NCBI GenBank assembly: GCA_008017155.1
Contig: SSGX01000002.1
Coordinates: 1-64,000 of the forward strand
Length of the DNA: 64,000 bases
Source: Neisseriales bacterium
Lineage (GTDB): Bacteria; Pseudomonadota; Gammaproteobacteria; Burkholderiales; UBA11063
Direction of reading: 5' to 3'
A program made the translations under genes and the position numbers. Positions 57,380 to 64,000 of the stretch are shown here, in pieces. Below the pieces are notes generated by a model. The model worked only from the letters and a program-made list of their open reading frames with translations. It made no database searches and was not told the DNA's origin. The stretch's first letter is position 1. Every line of letters starts with the position of its first letter.

Positions 57380-58883
57380 ATTTATTTACCAATTTAATGT
57401 TATAACCAAACTGGTTCCAGCCTGCTAGCTCCTCATTAAGCGAGAATAAGGTTAATGGATTATTCGCGATCCAATTATTATCAATGCAGAGGTCAAAACC
57501 ATTTTTACTAACATTTTCAATCCGAATCAACTGCCCAAAATCAAGATTTTTACGACTACGATTAAAGATCACCGATAGTCTAAAGGCAATTAGTGCCCAG
57601 ACCACGCGAATTTTAGGCTTATTTTGATACATCTTACATAATTTATCATATACTTTTGAGACACTACCGCGATGCGCCTTTACCAATTCAGCAATCATCG
57701 TTTGCTCTGGCTTTGAGAATCCTGCAAGATCAGCATTTTGCAAGATATAAGCACCATGTTTATGATAGTCATTATGCGAAATACTTAATCCTACTTCATA
57801 CAGCTCACATCCCCACAATAATAGTTTTAGCCGCTCTTTCTTAGATTTCTCAGCAGGTACCAACTGACGCTGCAAATAAAGAGCTAAGGAAGAAACTCTA
57901 TCTCCCTGCGCCTTATCCAATTTATAACGCTTCTTTAATTCTGAAACAGTTACCTCACGTAAATCAGCATTACTTTTACGTCCCATTAGATCATACATTA
58001 CACCTTCGCGCAATGAACCATCGGCAATAGTCATGGTTTGAATGCCAAGCTCTTCAAATATTGCAAGCATTATTGATAGTCCACCCGCAATCACAGGTTT
58101 ACGATCATCTTTAATTCCTGAGATACTGATATTCTTTATACTTTTATTTCGAATCAACATTTTTTTAAGCTGTAGCATACCCTCATAAGTAATCTCACTG
58201 GCTAATCCATTTTCAAGACACATATCATAAAGGGTTCTAGCAGTTCCTGATGTACCAATAGCTAACTGCCAGTCATGCTTAGCAAATAAATGCTCCATTG
58301 CCTGAATCTTACTTCTAGCTGCCAAAATTGCATTATTGAAGTTAGCTTCGTTTAATTGTCCATCAGAAAAATAGCGTACTGAATAAGAAACACAGCCCAT
58401 GGTGACACTTTCCATTATCTGCGGTTCATAACCAGTACCGATGATAAATTCAGTTGAGCCACCACCAATATCAATAACTAATCTCTTCTCTTCAGTATAT
58501 GCAAGTGAATGCATTGCTCCAATATAAATTAAACGAGCTTCCTCTTTTCCCGAGATAACTTCAATCGGAAAACCTAATGCTTTATTTGCAATTACAATGA
58601 ATTGGGCTGAATTATTTGCTACACGCAATGTACTGGTTCCTACTACCCGCACCTGTGATTTGCGAAAATTACTCAATCGCTCATGAAATCTGGATAATAC
58701 TTCCAATGCCAGCATTTGGGAATCTTTAGTAAGATTATTATTCGCATCAAGTCCGCTAGCCAAACGTACTGTTTCTTTTATCTGATCAATTGGAACAATC
58801 GTTCCATCTTCATTAATTTTACCAATCAATAAACGAAAGCTATTTGAACCTAAATCTACAGTTGCAAGAAAGTTCTCAGTCAT
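57378..58883 (-). CDS. ppx: Exopolyphosphatase / guanosine pentaphosphatase family protein
   Basis: The 501-residue protein has the actin-like N-terminal domain with VDLGSNSFRLLIG, VVGTSTLR, VIDIGGGSTEFIIG and IGTSGTARTL. A C-terminal helical HD-like domain includes LLLWGCELYEVGLSISHNDYHKHGAYIL. That layout is shared by Ppx (polyphosphate hydrolysis) and GppA (pppGpp hydrolysis), which cannot be separated by eye; the length is near E. coli Ppx (513) and GppA (494). No ppk is adjacent. Confidence 0.9.
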   Translation of the reverse strand: MTENFLATVDLGSNSFRLLIGKINEDGTIVPIDQIKETVRLASGLDANNNLTKDSQMLALEVLSRFHERLSNFRKSQVRVVGTSTLRVANNSAQFIVIANKALGFPIEVISGKEEARLIYIGAMHSLAYTEEKRLVIDIGGGSTEFIIGTGYEPQIMESVTMGCVSYSVRYFSDGQLNEANFNNAILAARSKIQAMEHLFAKHDWQLAIGTSGTARTLYDMCLENGLASEITYEGMLQLKKMLIRNKSIKNISISGIKDDRKPVIAGGLSIMLAIFEELGIQTMTIADGSLREGVMYDLMGRKSNADLREVTVSELKKRYKLDKAQGDRVSSLALYLQRQLVPAEKSKKERLKLLLWGCELYEVGLSISHNDYHKHGAYILQNADLAGFSKPEQTMIAELVKAHRGSVSKVYDKLCKMYQNKPKIRVVWALIAFRLSVIFNRSRKNLDFGQLIRIENVSKNGFDLCIDNNWIANNPLTLFSLNEELAGWNQFGYNIKLVNK

Positions 58884-58907
58884 GTAATTTACCCTAAAAG
58901 ATTAGAA

Positions 58908-59570
58908 TTATTTAACTACTTCAATATTTCCAGAAGATCTAGCAAGTACCAATTCATTTGCCCCACGCATAGCAAATAAACCATTAGTAACTACACCAAC
59001 AATATTATTTATTTTTTGTTCTAACTCTACTGGATTTAAAATTTGTAAATTATGAATATCCAAAATCCAGTTACCATTATCCGTAACTACGCCTTCACGC
59101 CAAACTGGATTACCGCCTAATTTAACCATTTCTCTAGCCACATAACTTCTTGCCATTGGAATAACTTCTACTGGCAACGGAAATGAGCCAAGTAAATCAA
59201 CATACTTACTCTCATCCGCAATACAGATAAATCGGGTAGAAGCAGCGGCAATAATTTTTTCACGAGTAAGCGCTGCACCACCACCTTTAATCATTTTTAA
59301 TTGATGATTGATCTCATCTGCTCCATCCACATAGATATCCAAAGTTCCAACACTATTAAGCTCATACACTGGAATACCAAACTCTTTAAGTAATTTGGTA
59401 GATTGCTCAGAACTTGAAACACAGCCCTGGATTCTACTTTTGATAGTTGCAAGTCCTTCAATAAAGTACCTTACTGTAGAGCCAGTTCCAACACCAACAA
59501 TCATATCATCCTGATCAATATATTTGAGTGCATAATTACCAGCGAGTTTTTTTAATTCATCTTGTGTCAT
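58908..59570 (-). CDS. rpiA: Ribose-5-phosphate isomerase A
   Basis: RpiA interconverts ribulose-5-P and ribose-5-P. The 220-residue protein has [30 protein letters not shown] (catalytic Asp region), [12 protein letters not shown] with the catalytic Lys area, and a C-terminal GVVTNGLFA. It feeds both the pentose phosphate pathway and, through ribulose-5-P, KdsD in this window. Confidence 0.97.
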   Translation of the reverse strand: MTQDELKKLAGNYALKYIDQDDMIVGVGTGSTVRYFIEGLATIKSRIQGCVSSSEQSTKLLKEFGIPVYELNSVGTLDIYVDGADEINHQLKMIKGGGAALTREKIIAAASTRFICIADESKYVDLLGSFPLPVEVIPMARSYVAREMVKLGGNPVWREGVVTDNGNWILDIHNLQILNPVELEQKINNIVGVVTNGLFAMRGANELVLARSSGNIEVVK

Positions 59571-59648
59571 ATTAGTTCTCTTAAAATATAATTGCTCATA
59601 CTATGTAAGCTCAATAACTGCGGAAATAGTACGAACGCTACTTAAAAT

Positions 59649-60125
59649 TTACTTAATTAATAGTACTACTGCCTCAGCAATAGCCGCCTCTCCACGTCCA
59701 ACAATTCCAACTTTTTCACTGGTTTTAGCTTTAATACTTACCTGTTCTTCACGCAAATCAAGTATTGAAGCAATAGTAACTCTCATTCGATCAATATGAT
59801 CTCTTAATTTAGGCGCTTCAATTATAACGGTTGAATCAATATTATTGATCTTATAGCCAGCATCAGTAATTTTTTCATAAACTTGCTTTAATAAAATTTT
59901 ACTGTCAATACCTTTATATTTTTCATCATTATCAGGGAATAATTTACCAATATCGCCCAATGCAGCAGCACCAATTAGTGCATCAATTATCGCATGCAGT
60001 AGCACATCAGCATCTGAGTGACCAGCAAGTCCAAGATGATATGGTATTTCAATTCCGCCAATTATTAACGGACGTCCATCCACAAAAGTATGTAAATCAA
60101 ATCCTTGTCCAATTCTAAACATCAT
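59649..60125 (-). CDS. ispF: 2-C-methyl-D-erythritol 2,4-cyclodiphosphate synthase
   Basis: IspF closes the cyclic diphosphate in the non-mevalonate isoprenoid pathway. The 158-residue trimeric enzyme has metal ligands Asp10 and His12 in GFDLHTF, then [33 protein letters not shown], and ends with [21 protein letters not shown] residues. It overlaps the ispD stop by four bases; the two are often adjacent or fused. Confidence 0.97.
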   Translation of the reverse strand: MMFRIGQGFDLHTFVDGRPLIIGGIEIPYHLGLAGHSDADVLLHAIIDALIGAAALGDIGKLFPDNDEKYKGIDSKILLKQVYEKITDAGYKINNIDSTVIIEAPKLRDHIDRMRVTIASILDLREEQVSIKAKTSEKVGIVGRGEAAIAEAVVLLIK

Positions 60126-60817
60126 TCTTCCTTATTGCGATTTTTAATTATACATTCAGCCATTAATAAATCTTGTGGATAAGTAACTTTAAGATTACAA
60201 TTATCAGATTCTACTATCTTTACTGTCTTACCAAGAAACTCTACCGCACTAGCTTCATCAGTAACATTCATATTTGCATTCCGACATTTTACCAGTGCAC
60301 TTTTTAGTAACCCATAGCGGAACATTTGTGGTGTCTGTGCCTGATATGTAGAGGATCGATCAATAGTAGCAATAATATTACCATCAATATCAACCTGTTT
60401 TAGGGTATCAGTTGCTTTAGATGCTAGAATTCCACCAATAGCCGCCCCCTCCAACGAAACTATCATTTTTTCAATATCAGATGGATCAACACAACATCTA
60501 GCAGCATCGTGAACTAATATCCAGTCGTCATTGTTAGCATTAATAATATCCAGAGCATTAGTTACAGTTGCAGCTCGTGTTTCACCACCATAGGCTAAAA
60601 ATGAAACTGTAGAATACTTTAGCTTATAATCCTCGATATAACTATCATCAGCCTGACAGACAACATAAATAGCACTAATCTGTTTTACTCGTAAAAAAGC
60701 CTGTAATGTCCAGTCAAGAACAGTTTTATCTAATAAGGGAAGATACTGTTTGGGTATCACTGAATTAAACCTACTACCACTACCAGCACATGGAATAATT
60801 ACAATATTTCTCATCAT
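60122..60817 (-). CDS. ispD: 2-C-methyl-D-erythritol 4-phosphate cytidylyltransferase
   Basis: IspD couples CTP to MEP. It has the nucleotidyltransferase loop [54 protein letters not shown] and [11 protein letters not shown]. The ATG at 60817 is preferred: a TTG at 60832 is in frame but would add five residues and overlap dnaQ, while 60817 gives the usual MMRNIVIIP start. It lies between dnaQ and ispF. Confidence 0.96.
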   Translation of the reverse strand: MMRNIVIIPCAGSGSRFNSVIPKQYLPLLDKTVLDWTLQAFLRVKQISAIYVVCQADDSYIEDYKLKYSTVSFLAYGGETRAATVTNALDIINANNDDWILVHDAARCCVDPSDIEKMIVSLEGAAIGGILASKATDTLKQVDIDGNIIATIDRSSTYQAQTPQMFRYGLLKSALVKCRNANMNVTDEASAVEFLGKTVKIVESDNCNLKVTYPQDLLMAECIIKNRNKEE

Positions 60818-60821
60818 TTTA

Positions 60822-61541
60822 TTATGACTCAATGAAATCTTTTACCTGATTAAACCAACTACAATTACCATTACTCGCTTTATCCAAAGCTTTAAGATAG
60901 TGTAGATGCTCATTTAATTCAGTTTCGGAAACTTTGGCAACAATATCATTTTTAGCTTCAATATGCTTAAAACCTTTATTTTGCTTTGCCTTCTTAGTTT
61001 CAGAGTCATCACCAAGTAAGCTTATTTGTTCTTTGGTAAGCTCAATATATACAAAACCAAGCAGCTCACAATCAATTAAAGCGCCATGATAGGTTCGATT
61101 AGTGCGATCAATATTAAACCTATCACATAATGCATCAAGACTATTTTTAGCACCCGGAAATTTTTTGCGTGCCATCGTTAATGTATCAATTGCATTTGCT
61201 GCATATTGAAGAGTATTTTTTTTGCCAAGCTCAAGAAAATGATGATCAAGGAATTTTAAGTCAAATTTTGCATTATGGATGATTAATTCAGCACCATCAA
61301 TATAATTTAAAATCTCATCTACTCGTTCACGAAATGGTGCTTCATTTGCAACTTGTTCCATAGTTATACCATGAACATTAGTTGCTTCTTGGGGAATATC
61401 ACGTTCAGGATTAAAGTATAAGTGTAGCGAATTTCCGGTAAGCTTACGATCTATCATTTCAAGTGCAGCAAATTCGATAATCCGATGCCCTTCACCCGGC
61501 TCAAAGCCAGTAGTCTCTGTATCAAGCAATAACTGCCTCAT
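60822..61541 (-). CDS. dnaQ: DNA polymerase III epsilon subunit (proofreading exonuclease)
   Basis: The 239-residue protein has the DEDDh exonuclease core: Asp7 and Glu9 in LLDTETTGFEP, the Asp of IIHNAKFDLKFLD, and HGALIDCEL with the His and last Asp. A QISLLG segment after the core may bind the sliding clamp. The C-terminal tail would bind the alpha subunit. It runs directly into ispD, so replication fidelity and isoprenoid genes share a transcript here. Confidence 0.95.
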   Translation of the reverse strand: MRQLLLDTETTGFEPGEGHRIIEFAALEMIDRKLTGNSLHLYFNPERDIPQEATNVHGITMEQVANEAPFRERVDEILNYIDGAELIIHNAKFDLKFLDHHFLELGKKNTLQYAANAIDTLTMARKKFPGAKNSLDALCDRFNIDRTNRTYHGALIDCELLGFVYIELTKEQISLLGDDSETKKAKQNKGFKHIEAKNDIVAKVSETELNEHLHYLKALDKASNGNCSWFNQVKDFIES

Positions 61542-61543
61542 GT

Positions 61544-61951
61544 CTATAATACCTTAAATCGATATAAATGTTTACGACAATTCATGCATACATAATAACG
61601 CAATTTGCTTCTAAGCCCAAATAAGCCAACGTGCATTAATTGACTTGAACCACAGTTACAGCAATGCAATTGACCATCATTATAGACATTCATATTTTGA
61701 CTAAGATATTTATCATAATCTGGCAATTGTGAATAACGGATAATTCTGACAACTGCAACAATAGCATAACAGGCAAGAACAAAAACAATAAACCAACCAA
61801 TGCTAGCGCTAAAAGCTACCATTAATGCGATGAATACAATTAGGAAAAGGATAAAACCAAAGCACCCTAAAAGACTTGGCAAGATGATAAAACTCATCAG
61901 ACTCAAAAAAGCAAACAGGATTAATCCACCAATAACCTCAAAAACAATCAT
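61544..61951 (-). CDS. Small membrane protein with C-terminal zinc ribbon
   Basis: The 135-residue product is not recognised. Residues about 1-70 form two or three very hydrophobic helices (Phe/Ile/Leu-rich). The cytoplasmic C-terminal part has CCNCG (about 97-101) and VCMNC (about 121-125), a pair of CxxC knuckles likely binding zinc. It starts the transcript leading into dnaQ with only two bases between stop and start. A membrane-anchored zinc ribbon has no clear function from sequence. Confidence 0.7.
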   Translation of the reverse strand: MIVFEVIGGLILFAFLSLMSFIILPSLLGCFGFILFLIVFIALMVAFSASIGWFIVFVLACYAIVAVVRIIRYSQLPDYDKYLSQNMNVYNDGQLHCCNCGSSQLMHVGLFGLRSKLRYYVCMNCRKHLYRFKVL

Positions 61952-62017
61952 TTTCTTTCCAGTGAACTAAAAATTGACCCCACTATTTTAGCACTTATTG
62001 CCTATAACGCAGGCATT

Positions 62018-62043
62018 AAAAAACCACGAGAAAAATCTCGTGG
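62018..62043 (-). terminator. Rho-independent terminator of the lipase-like gene
   Basis: On the minus strand CCACGAGA pairs perfectly with TCTCGTGG across a four-T loop, followed by TTTTTT (62023-62018). It lies about 20 bases after the stop of the lipase-like gene. Confidence 0.92.
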
Positions 62044-62061
62044 CATAACAATAAGATTATC

Positions 62062-64000
62062 TTAAAAATTAGGACATACTCCTGAATTACTACCATTTTG
62101 CAATGAATTTTCAAAAGTACAAAGAGCAATAATATTACCCACAACAAACATATTTGGATGATCAAAAGGAGTACCTAAAGTAGGAACTAGATTATTCGAT
62201 ATCCAGAATTTTGAATTGGCTAATGGATTAGGCTTAGTAGGATCAGCTATTCCCATTGGCGATAACTGAGTATAGTTATTTGTCATTTGGAAATTAGGAA
62301 TAACCGTTGATTCAATCAAGCCCCCACTAGCAACTACTGAACATGGAGCCGCAGAAGGAACTAAACCATTACCCCCAGCAAAACTTACGCCATACTTCAT
62401 ACACGAATACGCTTCATGAGTATTTAATACAGTCACTGCTGAATCAAAAACCATATGAATAAAGTTAATTGGCGAATTACTAGTCCAATTATAGGTTGAT
62501 CCGTTCGTTAAGATTAACTCAAATTGATCATTTGAAGATACTGCAGCGTTGATAAATGCAGTTCCAGCATTATTGGTACCATAATGGTTAGGAGACTCAC
62601 TTATTGGAAGCGTTCCCCCATTCGGTAAATAGAAAGTCAAATTAAGTGGCGTTTTAGGATCATAGTTATTAATATTGAAAGTATTGTTTACTATTGCACT
62701 AGAAATCTGCCCACCTGTATAAGTTGTACCTAATATTCCTGAATATAACTCGTATAGTGTCGCAATTTCTGTTGGTGACATAGGAATATCAGACCAAAAT
62801 TGCGTATTCATTGCAAAGTTATATGCATTAGTTAAGTTATGAAAACTATAGTACATAGCAGCAGCCAATACATAGCTAGTCAAAGCTGGCTTATAGGTTG
62901 CAGCTGCGGCTGCAGTTACAACATTCCAACTATTCATTTGAATTACAGATTCTGTTCGTAATGGACTATTAGCTGAAGTCATGACATTAGCGTTACCACA
63001 GTCATAAGTAGGATTACTTGAACAATTAAAAACCCCATCATTATTATCATTGAAGGCAAAATTCATCTGATCAGCAAGAGAGTAAGCACCTTCCTGAGGA
63101 GAAGTAATTTTTAGCTGCAATCCATTCTTATTTAAAAACCCACTCTGACTACCTTGTGCCATTTGAGAAGCTTTAAGTGCATACCCGCCCCCCTCTGAAT
63201 AGCCTGTGATAAATAGAGGTAGTTGTTGGCTAGCACTAATCCCGTAATCACTAGCAAGTATCTGTCTTAGCGCTGGGAACATATTAAACGCAGCGTAAAC
63301 ATTGTTATCTGGATAAGCAACGTACGGATGAACATTATCATAGTCTATCCCCTGCCCAACGTAATCCGGAGCTATAACCACAAAACCACGGGCTGCATAA
63401 ATAGCTGACAATGAAGCATAAAAACCATCGCCGGTATTATCAAGTGCGGTTACGTTACAATAATCAGGAATATTCAATGAGACATTACCCGCCCCTGCAA
63501 AGAAAGGACCAAGACATGAAGGGACTTGATTTTTACCAAAAGTGGTTGGGTGAAAGTAAACAACGACTCCACGAATTGGCGCACCATTTTTCATATTTGG
63601 AACAATTATTAACCCTGACGCAGTTCGGACAACCTGAGCTGGATCAGTTTGATAATTTTGTCCTTGAGTTTTATATTGAATAGCATATGCTGAAACTGAC
63701 TCAATCATATTTGTGTTATCAATATTTTTCTCAATAAGATTGGATGCCACATCATAGTTATATAGAGTTTTAGTATTCGCCTGATTGGCAGCTTCGTAAT
63801 CCAATACAGACAAATCACTTTCAAAATAATAACCTAATTGCGGCTGTGTAGTAGCATAACCAACCGCTAGTGGACTTGCATAAGATATACTACCAATATT
63901 AGGTACAGATATACTACCTAATTGTTGTTTAGAGATTGATATCACATCACCATAATTAGTAGTATTATTTGGTCCAGAGTAACCACCACCATTACAAGCC
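62062..64000 (-). CDS. Lipase-like alpha/beta-hydrolase lipoprotein (5' end outside the window)
   Basis: The frame stays open to the window edge. A GTG at 63945 could start a 627-residue protein, but the frame reads further upstream as A-C-N-G-G-G-Y-S-G-P, which looks like a lipobox Cys (codon 63996-63994) at the end of a signal peptide that lies outside. The nucleophile elbow is GYSEGG (Ser250 counted from 63945), after APDYVGQGI and before a long insertion-rich region. It resembles secretory lipases and large esterases. Cys residues (NCSSNPTYDCGN, and near the C-terminus) suggest an extracytoplasmic, disulphide-bearing protein. Substrate unknown. Confidence 0.8.
   Translation of the reverse strand, partial: ACNGGGYSGPNNTTNYGDVISISKQQLGSISVPNIGSISYASPLAVGYATTQPQLGYYFESDLSVLDYEAANQANTKTLYNYDVASNLIEKNIDNTNMIESVSAYAIQYKTQGQNYQTDPAQVVRTASGLIIVPNMKNGAPIRGVVVYFHPTTFGKNQVPSCLGPFFAGAGNVSLNIPDYCNVTALDNTGDGFYASLSAIYAARGFVVIAPDYVGQGIDYDNVHPYVAYPDNNVYAAFNMFPALRQILASDYGISASQQLPLFITGYSEGGGYALKASQMAQGSQSGFLNKNGLQLKITSPQEGAYSLADQMNFAFNDNNDGVFNCSSNPTYDCGNANVMTSANSPLRTESVIQMNSWNVVTAAAAATYKPALTSYVLAAAMYYSFHNLTNAYNFAMNTQFWSDIPMSPTEIATLYELYSGILGTTYTGGQISSAIVNNTFNINNYDPKTPLNLTFYLPNGGTLPISESPNHYGTNNAGTAFINAAVSSNDQFELILTNGSTYNWTSNSPINFIHMVFDSAVTVLNTHEAYSCMKYGVSFAGGNGLVPSAAPCSVVASGGLIESTVIPNFQMTNNYTQLSPMGIADPTKPNPLANSKFWISNNLVPTLGTPFDHPNMFVVGNIIALCTFENSLQNGSNSGVCPNF

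Noticed and set aside
63411..63683. 90-codon plus-strand frame within the lipase-like gene
   Set aside because: Antisense to the conserved hydrolase region; low-complexity translation with no support.

Overview
The window is 64 kb of AT-rich bacterial chromosome packed with housekeeping genes on both strands. Gene content and order suggest a low-GC betaproteobacterium, possibly of the Neisseriales. Pointers are priB between rpsF and rpsR, zipA next to ligA, darP divergent from pmbA, rsmG-parA-parB, hemA-prfA, and a lipid A/LPS-type envelope (kdsC, kdsD, lptABC). The taxonomic call is inference; no rRNA gene is present. No prophage, insertion sequence or CRISPR array is visible.

Layout. 1-6306 (minus): a fused restriction-modification gene broken by one frameshift and cut by the window start, behind purL. 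6549-8318: a YdcF-family protein convergent with a patatin-like phospholipase. 8477-10075 (minus): tRNA-Val(GAC) and the ribosomal operon rpsF-priB-rpsR-rplI, where priB appears to start at AUU. 10141-11663 (minus): lysA and a small exported lysine-rich protein. 12038-16500 (plus): an atypical DAACS-family symporter, a PAS/LuxR-like regulator candidate, a YbdG-type MscS channel and dinB. 16524-22148 (minus): a hydroxyacid dehydrogenase, proBA, rsmJ, rlmH and a FUSC-family membrane protein. 22315-28264 (minus): fabI-kdsD-kdsC-lptC-lptA-lptB and an NCS2 permease. 28509-31252 (plus): pgl with a 5' frameshift, glk, and a PLC-like lipoprotein. 31419-33921 (minus): a glutamate-decarboxylase-like enzyme followed by a stand-alone NRPS-type condensation domain. 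34057-43809 (minus): parB, parA, rsmG, a HAD phosphatase, prfA, hemA, and a TolC/RND efflux pair without an adaptor gene. 43956-48886 (plus): slt, cca, a TRIC/UPF0126 protein, HU and a lipoprotein. 48905-53598 (minus): VanX-type dipeptidase, ligA, zipA, darP. 53902-57354 (plus): pmbA and acs, the latter behind a structured leader. 57378-64000 (minus): ppx, rpiA, ispF, ispD, dnaQ, a zinc-ribbon membrane protein and a lipase-like lipoprotein that runs off the end.

Functional themes are envelope building (Kdo synthesis, Lpt transport, FabI, Slt, VanX-type enzyme), chromosome maintenance (ParAB, LigA, Pol IV, DnaQ, HU) and central metabolism (purine, proline, lysine, isoprenoid, pentose phosphate, acetate).

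The best candidates for something new are the decarboxylase/condensation-domain cassette, two families of short dispersed repeats (each present twice), the AUU start of priB, a symporter whose sodium-site motifs are changed, and the acs leader hairpin. Two single-base frameshifts (R-M gene and pgl) may be real mutations or assembly errors.
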